Shown: positions 15,927 through 25,482, numbered from the stretch's first letter. The stretch is 50,660 nucleotides of DNA from Xenophilus sp. AP218F (GCA_002213445.1 NJIE01000034.1:1-50660), one strand, 5' to 3'. The notes: a model not told the origin generated them from the sequence alone. Made by a program: numbers and translations.

Positions 15927-17258
15927 TTACCACCCCAGCCATTGGCGCGCCGCGGTCAGGGGGCGGCGCAAAGCGTAGTAAACCAGCGGCACCCAGTCGC
16001 CATACACTCGCGCCGTGCCCATCTGTCCCAGTCTTGGCTTGTCGCCGCCGATGAAGCGGGCCTGCAGCCGATACGCCAGCAGCCCGCCGTCGGTTACCTC
16101 CGCCTTGTAGGCGACGCGCAGAATCTCCGCCTCGTACGATTCGGTCGGAGAGGCATTGGGATACAAGGTGACCTGGCCGCCCGGCTGAACGTCGATCGCC
16201 TCCGCCGCCGGCAGCCAGGCCGCCAGCTCCACATGAGCCGGATCGGCCAGCGTCATGACTTTTTCGCCTACCGTCACCGCCCGTCCTTGCCAATCATTGC
16301 GGTCCGAAAACACCACGACTCCGGCGCCCGGCGCGACCACATGCAAGCGCTGCAGCTCCCGGCCGGTATATTCAGCCGCGATGCTTTTCTCCTCGAATCT
16401 GGCGCGATCCTGCGCCATGGCAAGTTTGCCTTTGTCGTCCGTCACCGCCAGCTGGGCGCTGGCGCGAAAGCTCTCCTGCGCGGCGTCGCGTTCACGCGCC
16501 GCCATGGCGAACTGGCCCGCCAGAGCCGTCGCGTCCAGATCGAACAAGGAGTCGCCGGCCTTGACGCGCTGGTTGGGCTGCACCTGGATACTGTCGATGA
16601 CGCCGCTCAGCGGCGCGCGCAGCAAGATCGGCGTTTGCGGCACGACTTCGCCTCGCGCCAACACGCTCAAACGGACCGGCAAACATGCCAGCAACAGCAC
16701 GCCAAGCAATAGCCAGCGCTGCCGACGCCCTGGCCTCAGCCATTGCAGGGCCGCCTCTCGCCAATTGCGCTTCGGCGCGAACCGCAACAGCGCATGGCCA
16801 TAGCCGTGCGCCAACTCCTCCGCCAATTTGCGCTCGTAATCGCTCCAAGGGTGTTCGCGCGCCAGCAGCCAGGCGCCTTGCTCGCCCAAGCGCAACCACA
16901 AGGCATGCGCAGGCAACCAGGAAGACCACTCCTCGGCCAAGGCTTCCGGCAACTGGCCGGCGTCGATCAACCGGCTGGCAGCCGCGCCTTCCGGCTCAGG
17001 CTGCGCCGCCAGATGCCGAAATACGCGGGACAGCCATTGCAGATAAGGGGCGGTAGGATCCAGTTCCGACAGGCCGGACAGCGCCGCGACATGGCGATGC
17101 AGGCCTTCCCGCCATACTGCCGCCTGTCGATAAGGCAGCAGCTGCTGGCTCTCGTTGACGATGATGAAACCCAGTTGCTCGGGCTTGGCCGCATCGCGCG
17201 CGCGGCGCAATAACTGCAGCAGACCCGCCAGTTCGCGGCTTCTATCGGCGTGTCCCAT
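15927..17258 (-). CDS. HlyD-like adaptor with cytoplasmic GAF-like N-terminus
   Basis: The protein has 443 residues. The first 180 residues are soluble and look like a GAF-type sensory domain, a weak match by eye. A single transmembrane helix follows (WLLLGVLLLACLPV, about 190-205). The rest is a periplasmic adaptor with lipoyl half-motifs LRAPLSGVIDSIQVQPNQRV and VVAPGAGVVVF, and a beta-barrel end. It is an inner-membrane-anchored membrane-fusion protein. It starts seven bp after the upstream HlyD gene and ends one base before the M50 gene's start. The GAF-like part could respond to a small molecule, which is inference. Confidence 0.82.
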   Translation of the reverse strand: MGHADRSRELAGLLQLLRRARDAAKPEQLGFIIVNESQQLLPYRQAAVWREGLHRHVAALSGLSELDPTAPYLQWLSRVFRHLAAQPEPEGAAASRLIDAGQLPEALAEEWSSWLPAHALWLRLGEQGAWLLAREHPWSDYERKLAEELAHGYGHALLRFAPKRNWREAALQWLRPGRRQRWLLLGVLLLACLPVRLSVLARGEVVPQTPILLRAPLSGVIDSIQVQPNQRVKAGDSLFDLDATALAGQFAMAARERDAAQESFRASAQLAVTDDKGKLAMAQDRARFEEKSIAAEYTGRELQRLHVVAPGAGVVVFSDRNDWQGRAVTVGEKVMTLADPAHVELAAWLPAAEAIDVQPGGQVTLYPNASPTESYEAEILRVAYKAEVTDGGLLAYRLQARFIGGDKPRLGQMGTARVYGDWVPLVYYALRRPLTAARQWLGW

Positions 17259-17265
17259 GCGCGGC

Positions 17266-18027
17266 CTATTTGAAACTGGCCCAGCCGCTCATCCCCGGCA
17301 ACAGGCTGGCGCTATCGCCGTCAATGACGCCTACCGCGAGAATGGACTGGCTGACCGGATCGATCTGCGCGCCCAGGCGCTCAATCCTGGCGGGAAAGCT
17401 GGCGCCGAGCTCATCCACCGCCACGCTGAACTTGCTGCCGGGCTTGAGCTTGCCCAGCCATCTGGACGGCACCAGCATGCGCAGTTCCAGAGCGCCGGCA
17501 TCGACGATATCCAACACCGGATTGCCCGGGTTGACATATTGATGGACCGCCGCGATGCGGCGCGCCACGCGGCCATTGAATGGCGCATTGATGACGCACT
17601 TGCCGACGATGGTCTGCATATAGCTGGCGTCGGCCGCCGCCTCCTTCGCCTTGCCTTGCGCCTGCGCCACGTCCAGCGCGCCGGCGGAGTTAAGCTTGGC
17701 CAGTTGATTGTTGACCTTGAGCAATTGGCTGGCGGCTTCCAGCGAGGCTTGCGACTTGCGCAATTGGGCGCGGTAGCTGCCGCAGTCGAACTGCACCAAG
17801 GCCTGGCCCTTGCTGAAACTGCCGCCCTCCGGCACCGGCAGCGCCGCGATCTTGGCGGCCACTTCGCCGGAAAGCGTCACCGCGTTGCGCGCCATCAACT
17901 GCACGCGAATGCGGCCATCTCCGACGCCGGCAACCGGCGCCGCAAGCGGCTTGGCTGGCGGCGTCGCCGCGCAGACCATCCCTGCGGACAACAAGATCGC
18001 AAGACCCAGCTCCTGTGTTCGCTTCAT
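17266..18027 (-). CDS. HlyD-like periplasmic adaptor protein
   Basis: The 253-residue protein has an N-terminal Sec signal (about 1-20). The lipoyl-like halves are VTLSGEVAAKIAALPVPEGG...GQALVQFDC and CVINAPFNGRVARRIAAVHQ. A short alpha-helical hairpin and a C-terminal barrel follow, ending in LLPGMSGWASF. This is a short membrane-fusion protein, secreted to the periplasm rather than anchored. Its ATG overlaps the TolC-like gene's TGA (ATGA), so the two are probably translationally coupled. Confidence 0.85.
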   Translation of the reverse strand: MKRTQELGLAILLSAGMVCAATPPAKPLAAPVAGVGDGRIRVQLMARNAVTLSGEVAAKIAALPVPEGGSFSKGQALVQFDCGSYRAQLRKSQASLEAASQLLKVNNQLAKLNSAGALDVAQAQGKAKEAAADASYMQTIVGKCVINAPFNGRVARRIAAVHQYVNPGNPVLDIVDAGALELRMLVPSRWLGKLKPGSKFSVAVDELGASFPARIERLGAQIDPVSQSILAVGVIDGDSASLLPGMSGWASFK

Positions 18028-19544
18028 TGTCCGCTCCCGGTCATTTGTCCTTGCCAGCGAACTTCCGCGCCCTGAAACGCCGCAGACAAGGCTGACAGGT
18101 CATGGCTGGCGGCGCTTTCCGGCAGCGGGTCCAACCCCAGACTGGAGCCCATCTGGCCATAAGCGTTTTGCAGGTCTCCGTAACTTTGATACAAGCGCAA
18201 GGTCGAGAACACCGCATTGGCGTCCGCCAGAATCGCCGGCAGACGGCCTTGCACGCCGCTATCGGTGGCATTGCGGTTCTGCACATAGATGCGCTGCTCC
18301 ACATCGTTCAGCTCTTGCTCCAGGGAGAACTGACGCGAACGGCCATTCAGATCCAGGTAGGCCACATGGACCTGGGTCAACACCGCCATGTTCAAGGCCA
18401 TGCGCTGGGCTTGAGCGACTTGCAGCTGCGCGTCGGCGGCCTTGGTGATCGGCCCCGCGCTGAACAGATTGAGCAGGTTCCAGCTGATGCGCAGGCCCGC
18501 GTCGCTCCATGTGTTGTTGACCAGGAACTTGTTGCTGTCATAATTCTGGCCGACGCTGAATTCCAACCCGGGCAGCAGCCTGGCAATGGCCTTGCGCGTT
18601 TCCGCCACGCCGATGCGCTCGTTGTAACGCGCCTCGTTCAACTCCGGCCGATTGAGCAAGGCCATCTCCTCCATCTCCTCCAGCTTGAGCCCCAGCGTCG
18701 GAATCGGCAGCCCATCGGGAACCGCTACCTTGAATGGAGTGCCCGGCGGCACATTCATGATGGCGGCCAATCTGGGCTTGGCCTGGAAGAGCGCGTTGCG
18801 GATGGCGCTCATCTGCCGAATCACATCCAGCAATTGGCGGCGATAGTTCAGCGCCTCCAGCGGCGCGCGCAACTTTTGCTTCTCCACCTGCCGCGCATCC
18901 TCCAGCGCGCGGTTGGTCTCTGCCAGCAACGAATCGATGCGGCCTTCCAGTTGCTGCGCGCCCACAGCCTGCCACCAGGCCTCGCGCACTTGCTGCATCA
19001 GTTGTTGCGCCACCTTGCGTTTGCGCTGCTGCAAAATCAGCAACCGATCGGACTGCTGCTGAGCGGAGTAGTAGCTGACGCCAAAATCCAGCACATTCCA
19101 GCTCAGATTCAGATCCGCGGTATGGCCGCGGCGCTCCGAGGAGATGGAGGGCACCAGCGACTGTTCGCCGGTGGCGACGTTCTGCGATGAAGACGCGTTG
19201 TCTTTGTTGCGGGTGGTGTAGCCCGCCGCCAAAGCCAGCTTGGGCAACATATCCAGGCTGGACAGATCCAGCTGGCGCTGCGCCATCGCCTCTTCCATCA
19301 GTTTGACGCGGTAGTCCAGGTTGTACTTCAGCGCGCGCGCCATCGCCTCTTGCAAGCTAACCGGGCCGGCCAGCGGCTCCTGGCTGCCGAACATCGCCTG
19401 GCGATCCGCCGCCAGCGTGGCTTGGCGATCCCCCAGGCTCATCGGCGCGGGCGCGACCGCGCAACCGGACAAGGCCAGCGCCACCCACGCCGCCAGCGCG
19501 CGACGACCTCCGCGCCCCGCGCCTCCCCCTTGAATCTTCTTCAT
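18024..19544 (-). CDS. TolC-family outer-membrane lipoprotein channel
   Basis: The 506-residue protein has a signal ending in ALSGC, a lipobox. Long alpha-helical stretches with periodic Gln/Ala and the repeat AEARKAIARLLPG-like pattern (here ETRKAIARLLPGLEFSVG) are typical of outer-membrane efflux proteins. Its length fits the TolC/OprM family. The start at 19544 has GGGGGC just upstream; the in-frame extension to 19661 overlaps the giant gene and lacks features. It is the probable outer-membrane exit for the operon. It overlaps the HlyD gene by 4 bp and begins 55 bp after the giant gene. Confidence 0.85.
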   Translation of the reverse strand: MKKIQGGGAGRGGRRALAAWVALALSGCAVAPAPMSLGDRQATLAADRQAMFGSQEPLAGPVSLQEAMARALKYNLDYRVKLMEEAMAQRQLDLSSLDMLPKLALAAGYTTRNKDNASSSQNVATGEQSLVPSISSERRGHTADLNLSWNVLDFGVSYYSAQQQSDRLLILQQRKRKVAQQLMQQVREAWWQAVGAQQLEGRIDSLLAETNRALEDARQVEKQKLRAPLEALNYRRQLLDVIRQMSAIRNALFQAKPRLAAIMNVPPGTPFKVAVPDGLPIPTLGLKLEEMEEMALLNRPELNEARYNERIGVAETRKAIARLLPGLEFSVGQNYDSNKFLVNNTWSDAGLRISWNLLNLFSAGPITKAADAQLQVAQAQRMALNMAVLTQVHVAYLDLNGRSRQFSLEQELNDVEQRIYVQNRNATDSGVQGRLPAILADANAVFSTLRLYQSYGDLQNAYGQMGSSLGLDPLPESAASHDLSALSAAFQGAEVRWQGQMTGSGQ

Positions 19545-19599
19545 ATTGCCCCCTGCCCCGCTCGCTGATTTATATGGATGTCGGGATGCTGCCCGACGG

Positions 19600-22500
19600 T
19601 CAGGCCACATCGCCCGCCTGCAGCCAGGCGGCGACCTGCTCGTCGAACGCCGGTTTGCCATGCTGGCTGAACTGCTCGCTCAAGGCCGGCTTGCCGGCAA
19701 GCTCCGCGTTTTCCGTCGCCGCGGCGGCCGCTTGGCGTTCCGCTCCCGCCTTCAATTGCATATGCGTCACGCCGCGATGGCCGTCCTGATCGCTGACGGT
19801 TACCTCCAGCGACAGCGATTTGCTCCATCCCGCCGGCGGCGTGCCGCTGAAACGCCCGGTCTGGGGGTCGAACTTCAGCCAGGCTGGCAAGGGTTGACCG
19901 TTGCTTTGGCGCACCTGGACGTTCAATACCGCGTCGGTGTTGCGCGAAATCACCGTGCCGGCCGGCAGGCTGAAGTTAAAGCTTTGTCCCGCAGTCAGCG
20001 GCCGCACGCCCAGATCCGGCAAAACCTGCAACGCTGCGCCAGCGGGGCCGCCCAGACTGGAAACGAAAGGCAAGCCGACGCTCCCCTGCGCACGCGAAAT
20101 CGACGCCGCCGGCGGGAATGGGTCCTGGCCAAACGGGATCTGGATGGCGTTGCCGGTTAGCGGCCCTGACAACCCTATCGCCGGCATGCTTTGCGCGCCG
20201 CCATGCTCAGCGTCGCTTACCGCCGCCAGCACGATATTGGGCGTGATAGGTCCGACATTGATGACTGGAGCAGGAGAAGACTGGGGCGCGGTTTCGACTG
20301 GCGGCGTCACCGGGATGACCACATTGGCAGACGTGGCCAGCTGGTAAGCCGGGCCCACGACTTGCCGTTGCGTCACATTGCCGGCCAGGTCAGCCGCCGC
20401 GCCGGACCGGAGCGCCAACGCCACCGAACCTGCTCCGCTGATCCCGGTCAATTGCACCACGTAATGGCTATCGCTGAGGCGGACGATATTGCCGATGCTG
20501 CCGCTCGCCCCGCCGCTGGCGATCAGCCGCAAGTCGCTGGCGCTCAAACCGACGATAGGCTTGTTGAAGACCAGGTCGTAACGCAGGCTGCTGGCTGATC
20601 CGGTAGCCGGATCCAGTCGGGCAAACGTCTGCAATGCCGGCGCGGAGGTATCCACGGTCAGAGTGAACGATGACGACTGCGCGCTGACATTGCCGGCCAG
20701 ATCAGTGGCGGCGGCGCGGACGCTGTGCTGGCCATCGGCCAGGGGCTGGGTCAGGTTGTAAAGCCAGACGCCGTTGCCATCGGCGGTGGCGACGCCCGCT
20801 TGCGCGCCATCGATGAAGACCGTCACCTTGCTGCCCGCTTCGGCGTGCCCGGTCAGGCTCGGGCGATTGACATTGGTGATGCCGTCACGGTCGCTGGAGC
20901 CGCTATCGGTAGCCACCGTCAGACTGGTGTCGGTTGGCGTGTCGGGCGCGGCCGTATCGACCGTGACGACGTAGGCGGCAGACTGGCCGCTGACATTGCC
21001 CGCCGCGTCAGTCGACGTCGCGCGGACGCTGTGGTTGCCGTCCGCCAGCGGACTGGTCAGGCTGTAGCTCCACGCGCCGCTGCCGTCCGTAGTCGCCGTC
21101 CCCACCGCCGTGCCGTCGAGATAAACCGTTACCGTGCTGTTCGCTTCGGCGCTGCCGGTCAGCGTTGGCTGAGCGTTGTTGGTGACGCCGTCGCCATGGC
21201 TGCTGCCGGTATCGGTCGCCGCGCTCAAGCCTAGGCTTGACGGCGCGCTTGGCGCAGCGGTGTCGATCGCCACGTTGCAGGCGCCGGATAGGCTGCTGTT
21301 GACGCCCCCGCTGCTGGCCATGACGGTAATCGCGTGCGCGCCATCGCTCAACGGCACCGCAAAACTGTAGCTCCACGCGCCGCTGCCATTCGCCGTGGTG
21401 GAGTCGACCGCCACGCCGTCAACGTAGATGGTGACCGTGCTGCCGGCCTCCGCTGTACCTGTCACCGTCGGGGTATGGTCGCTGGTCCTGCCATCGGTGT
21501 TGCTGCTGCCGGTGTCGGTACCCGCCGTCAGACCGCTGACCGTCGGGGTAGGCAGCTGAATCGCCATATTGCGGGTGGCCGCCGCGCTGTTCTTGATGCC
21601 GTCATTGACGACGAAGCTGATCACTCGGGTGGCAGTGCTGGGCGAAACGGCAGTGTCGTTGTAAGTGACCGCCCGCAACGCGGCCTGCCATTGCGCCAGG
21701 GTGGCTGTCGCGCCGCTGGAGCTTAGCGTCAACACGCCGGTGCCGCTGTTGTAGCTGGCGACGATGTTGCCGAAAGCGCTGGCATTGCTATTTGTAAAGG
21801 CCAGCACGTCTTCGCCGCTGTGGAAGTTGCCGGTGATCGATACCGTCGCGCTGGCCAGGGTGGCGTTGTCCAGATCCGACAGCGCGATGCCGCCATCTAC
21901 CGCCACTGGCGTCGGCGCGCCGCTGATGGTGTAGCTACCGCTGGCGCCGGACACGGTGGCGATAGGCGTCTGGTCTGTAGCGGCGACTGTGATTGTGCGG
22001 GTTGCCGCCGCGCTGTCTTTGCTGCCGTCGTTGACCATAAAGCTGACCATGCGCGTGGTCGTGTTGGGCGTAATGGCGCTGTCGGTATAGGCAACCGCGC
22101 GCAAGGCCGCCTGCCACTGCGCCAAGGTAGCCGTCGCGCCGCTGGAGGTCAGCGTCAGCACGCCGGTTCCGCTGTTGTAGCTGGCGACGATGTTGCCCAT
22201 GGTGCTGCCGTTGTTGGTAAAGGACAGCACGTCTTCGCCGCTATGGAAGTTGCCGGTGATCGCCACCGTCGCCGAGGCCAACGTAGCGTTGTCGAGATCG
22301 GACAAGGTCAGGCCGCTGTCCACCGCGACTGGCGTGGAGACGGCGTTATCGCCGGCGGTGAAGGCGGCGCTGCCGCCGCTGGCGGTGGCGACAGGCGTCT
22401 GATCGGTAGCGGCTACCGTAACGGCGCGGGTTGTCGCCGCGCTGCTCTTGGTCCCATCGTTGACCACGAAGCTGACGGTGCGTGTTGCGGTATTGGGCGT

Positions 22501-25482
22501 CACCGCGCTGTCGGTGTATTTGACTGCGCGCAGCGCCGCCTGCCACTGCGCCAAGGTGGCCGTCGCGCCGCTGGAGGTCAGCGTCAGCACGCCGGTGCCG
22601 CTGTTGTAGCTGGCGACGATGTTGCCGTAAGTGATGGCGCTGGTATTGGTAAAGCTCAGCACGTCCTCGCCGCTATGGAAGTTGCCGGTGATCGATACCG
22701 TGGCGCTGGCCAGCGTGGTGTTGTCGAGGTCGGACAAGTTCAGGCCGCTGTCTACTGCGACTGGCGTCGAGCTGACATTGTCGCCGGCCGTAAACGCCGC
22801 GCTGCCGCTGCTGGCGGTGGCGACAGGCGTCTGATCGGTGGCGGCTACCGTGACGGTACGCGTCGTCGCCGCACTGCTGTTGCTGCTGCCATCCACCACC
22901 TGGAAGCTGATAGTGCGCGTGGCGGTATTGGGCGTCACCGCGCTGTCGGTGTAGGCAACCGCGCGCAGGGCCGCCTGCCACTGCGCCAAGGTAGCCGTCG
23001 CGCCGCTGGAGGTCAGCGTCAGCACGCCGGTGCCGCTGTTGTAGCTGGCGACGATGTTGCCCATGGTGCTGCCGTTGTTGGTAAAGGACAGCACATCTTC
23101 GCCGCTGTGGAAGTTGCCGGTAATCGAAACCGTGCCGCTGGCCAGGGTCGGGCTGGCGTTGTCGGTGACGGTGATGCCGCCATCCACCGCCACCGGCGTG
23201 GAAGCTGCATTGTCGCCGGCGGTGAACGCCGCGCTGCCGCCGGTAACCGCGAGTGCCGGCGCGGCGCTCACCGCCATCGCCACGCTGGCCGCGCTGCTGG
23301 TGCCGCCGCGGCCGTCGTTAACGGTCACCTGGATGGTGCGGGTGGAGGTGTTGGGGATGCCCGCGGCGGTATTGTTGTAGGTCAGCGCGTCCACCAGCGT
23401 GGTCACCCGGCCGGCGGTGGCGTAGCTGTTCAAGCTCACGATCAGGTCATGGCCGCTGACACCGTCGCCGCTGGCGGCGATGGTGCCGATGGCGACGCCG
23501 CCCACCGATACGGTGCTGCCGACGCTGGTGCCGCTGGACAAGGCCACGGCGCCGCCGGTGTCTATGCCCAGCGCGTCCTCGGCGCCATGGCCGTTGGCCG
23601 AGATGTGGACCGTCACGTTGCCGCCATTGAAATTGGAGGTGTCCGTATCGCTGACGGTGGCGGCCGCGCCGGTATCAAGATGCACGGCGCCGTTGCCGGC
23701 GTAATATATGCTGCTATCGCCGTTCAAGTTGCCGATGACGGGCGCGCTGTCCGCCGCCACGCTGACGGTCTTGGTCACCGTGGAGCTGGTATTGCTGCTG
23801 GCGTCGGTGATGGCGAAGCTGATGGTGCGGCTGCTGGTATTGGGCGTCAGCGAGCTGTCCCGATAGGTGACCGCCTCCAAGGCCGCCTGCCACTGGGCGT
23901 TGGTGGCGGTGGAGCCGCTGGAGGTCAGCGTCAGCACCCCAGTGCCGCTGTTGTAGCTGCCGCTGATGTTGCCCATGGTGCTGCCGTTGTTGGTGAACGC
24001 CAGCACGTCCTCGCCGCTATGGAAGTTGCCGGTAATCGACACCGTGGCGCTGGTCTGCGTCGACGCGGCGGTATCGCTCAACGTGATGCCGCTGTCCACC
24101 GTCACCGCGCTGCCGGTGCCGGAGCTGTAGGCGCTGCTGCCGCCGCTGGCGGTCAGCGTCGGCCCGGGGAAATGGAAGTTGGTGGCGTTGATGGCGCCGA
24201 TGCCGAGCAGGCCGGTGATGTTGTGGCCGTTGGCGGCCAGCACGCGGAACGAGTCTATGCCCTGGAAATTGCTGTTGCTGGACACATTGAACGTCACCGG
24301 CGAGCCGTCGTTGTCGATGTCGCTGACGCTCTGGCTCAAGGTGGCGCCGGCCACCGCGGAACCGTTCAGATACCCCACCAGCTGCATGGTGCCGCCATTG
24401 AAGGTGGAATCGTAGCCGTTGATCACCACCGTGATGGAGTTCAGCGTGAACAGGCTGCCGTCGTTGGGCTTCACCGAGAAGTAATTGATCTGCTTGACGC
24501 CGTCGCTCAGCGCATCCACGGTTTCCACCGAACTGGCGCCGTCCTTCTCGATGATGATCATCTCGTTCTGGCCGTCGCTGTTGGAATTCATCTGCATCGT
24601 GAAATTCCAGCCAAGAACATTGCTGACCGTCAGCGAGGAAACCCCAGTGGGCACCACGGTGGTGGAGCCATCCTGCGAATCGAAGGTGGTGGTGCCGGAG
24701 GTGGGGCGGGTCAGCAAGCCGTGATAGTCGGCCAGGTTCAGCGCCGCCACATGCAGCCGGTCGGTCGAATACTCCAGCGTCCAGTCGCCGCCCAGGCTGG
24801 CGGCGCCGGTGGCGTCGGTCGAACCGGCGGTAGTGCGCCCGCTTTCACGGGCGATGGCGTTGATCAGCGCCGCGCCATCGTGGCCTTCGGCGACATCGCA
24901 GCCATACAGCAGAATGTCGCCGCCGGGCCGCAAGGCCTGGCCTATTGTCGCCAGGTCTGCCTGACGGCTGGCGACATTGGCGGTGGTCAGCTCCACCCCT
25001 CCAAGCTGCAAATCGTTTTCCTGGCCATGAGAGATGATATGGATGGCGCCGTAGCCATGGTGCATGCTCGCCCACTGCGCGATCTGCGCCAGGCCATCCT
25101 TGCTGCTGTCCAGGATCACCACTTGATAGCCGGCCGGCAATTGCGCCAGCAGGCTGCGCAGATTGGCGACATCGGACTCGACGAATACAACCTGCGGCGC
25201 ATTGGCGGCCTGGCCGCCGCGGCTGTCGCGCGCGCTGGCCGCGCTGGCGGCCGACTCGTGGATCGCCGGGACGGCCGGCGGGGCGGCTTCGCCGTGCCGC
25301 GGCTGCGCCGCCGCGACGTCGTGCGGCTCGGCGATGGCATGCGTGGCCTCGGCCACCGAGGCCGCCACGGCGCCGTCGAACATCAGCCGCGGCTCCAAGG
25401 CCTGCAGCAGCAAACGGGATTGCGGCCTGGATGCCGCCTTGCCGCCGCGGACATCTTGGCCCGCCTTCTTCCACCATGCCAT
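19600..25482 (-). CDS. Giant repeat surface protein with LEPR-type N-terminus and DUF4347 domain
   Basis: The 1960-residue protein starts at 25482, with AGGGAGAG upstream. The N-terminus (about 1-30) is basic and has no Sec signal, then LEPRLMFDGA at 29-38. DUF4347 covers about 95-260, with His152 in IISHG and Cys195 in LYGCDVA. Next come five copies of a repeat containing HSGEDVL plus one divergent copy, typically 143-144 residues. Three bacterial Ig-like repeats with GSSxxDG follow. A further Ig-like domain and a cadherin-like SFNFSLPAGTVI...LPAWLKFDP domain end the protein. There is no RTX nonapeptide. It looks like an adhesin or matrix protein. The HlyD/TolC/M50 genes downstream are probably its exporter. 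Confidence 0.85.
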   Translation of the reverse strand: MAWWKKAGQDVRGGKAASRPQSRLLLQALEPRLMFDGAVAASVAEATHAIAEPHDVAAAQPRHGEAAPPAVPAIHESAASAASARDSRGGQAANAPQVVFVESDVANLRSLLAQLPAGYQVVILDSSKDGLAQIAQWASMHHGYGAIHIISHGQENDLQLGGVELTTANVASRQADLATIGQALRPGGDILLYGCDVAEGHDGAALINAIARESGRTTAGSTDATGAASLGGDWTLEYSTDRLHVAALNLADYHGLLTRPTSGTTTFDSQDGSTTVVPTGVSSLTVSNVLGWNFTMQMNSNSDGQNEMIIIEKDGASSVETVDALSDGVKQINYFSVKPNDGSLFTLNSITVVINGYDSTFNGGTMQLVGYLNGSAVAGATLSQSVSDIDNDGSPVTFNVSSNSNFQGIDSFRVLAANGHNITGLLGIGAINATNFHFPGPTLTASGGSSAYSSGTGSAVTVDSGITLSDTAASTQTSATVSITGNFHSGEDVLAFTNNGSTMGNISGSYNSGTGVLTLTSSGSTATNAQWQAALEAVTYRDSSLTPNTSSRTISFAITDASSNTSSTVTKTVSVAADSAPVIGNLNGDSSIYYAGNGAVHLDTGAAATVSDTDTSNFNGGNVTVHISANGHGAEDALGIDTGGAVALSSGTSVGSTVSVGGVAIGTIAASGDGVSGHDLIVSLNSYATAGRVTTLVDALTYNNTAAGIPNTSTRTIQVTVNDGRGGTSSAASVAMAVSAAPALAVTGGSAAFTAGDNAASTPVAVDGGITVTDNASPTLASGTVSITGNFHSGEDVLSFTNNGSTMGNIVASYNSGTGVLTLTSSGATATLAQWQAALRAVAYTDSAVTPNTATRTISFQVVDGSSNSSAATTRTVTVAATDQTPVATASSGSAAFTAGDNVSSTPVAVDSGLNLSDLDNTTLASATVSITGNFHSGEDVLSFTNTSAITYGNIVASYNSGTGVLTLTSSGATATLAQWQAALRAVKYTDSAVTPNTATRTVSFVVNDGTKSSAATTRAVTVAATDQTPVATASGGSAAFTAGDNAVSTPVAVDSGLTLSDLDNATLASATVAITGNFHSGEDVLSFTNNGSTMGNIVASYNSGTGVLTLTSSGATATLAQWQAALRAVAYTDSAITPNTTTRMVSFMVNDGSKDSAAATRTITVAATDQTPIATVSGASGSYTISGAPTPVAVDGGIALSDLDNATLASATVSITGNFHSGEDVLAFTNSNASAFGNIVASYNSGTGVLTLSSSGATATLAQWQAALRAVTYNDTAVSPSTATRVISFVVNDGIKNSAAATRNMAIQLPTPTVSGLTAGTDTGSSNTDGRTSDHTPTVTGTAEAGSTVTIYVDGVAVDSTTANGSGAWSYSFAVPLSDGAHAITVMASSGGVNSSLSGACNVAIDTAAPSAPSSLGLSAATDTGSSHGDGVTNNAQPTLTGSAEANSTVTVYLDGTAVGTATTDGSGAWSYSLTSPLADGNHSVRATSTDAAGNVSGQSAAYVVTVDTAAPDTPTDTSLTVATDSGSSDRDGITNVNRPSLTGHAEAGSKVTVFIDGAQAGVATADGNGVWLYNLTQPLADGQHSVRAAATDLAGNVSAQSSSFTLTVDTSAPALQTFARLDPATGSASSLRYDLVFNKPIVGLSASDLRLIASGGASGSIGNIVRLSDSHYVVQLTGISGAGSVALALRSGAAADLAGNVTQRQVVGPAYQLATSANVVIPVTPPVETAPQSSPAPVINVGPITPNIVLAAVSDAEHGGAQSMPAIGLSGPLTGNAIQIPFGQDPFPPAASISRAQGSVGLPFVSSLGGPAGAALQVLPDLGVRPLTAGQSFNFSLPAGTVISRNTDAVLNVQVRQSNGQPLPAWLKFDPQTGRFSGTPPAGWSKSLSLEVTVSDQDGHRGVTHMQLKAGAERQAAAAATENAELAGKPALSEQFSQHGKPAFDEQVAAWLQAGDVA
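21671..24040 (-). repeat. Tandem repeats inside the giant surface-protein gene
   Basis: Blocks encoding HSGEDVL...SGTGVLTLTSSG...WQAAL recur near 21809, 22229, 22668, 23098 and 24009 (plus coordinates of that motif). The best-conserved neighbours are spaced about 429-432 bp. Long stretches are nearly identical in DNA, so recombination could add or drop units. They are coding, not CRISPR. Confidence 0.9.

Noticed and set aside
21671-24040. CRISPR-like array
   Set aside because: Units are over 400 bp and in frame within one coding sequence; no short repeats with unique spacers and no cas genes.
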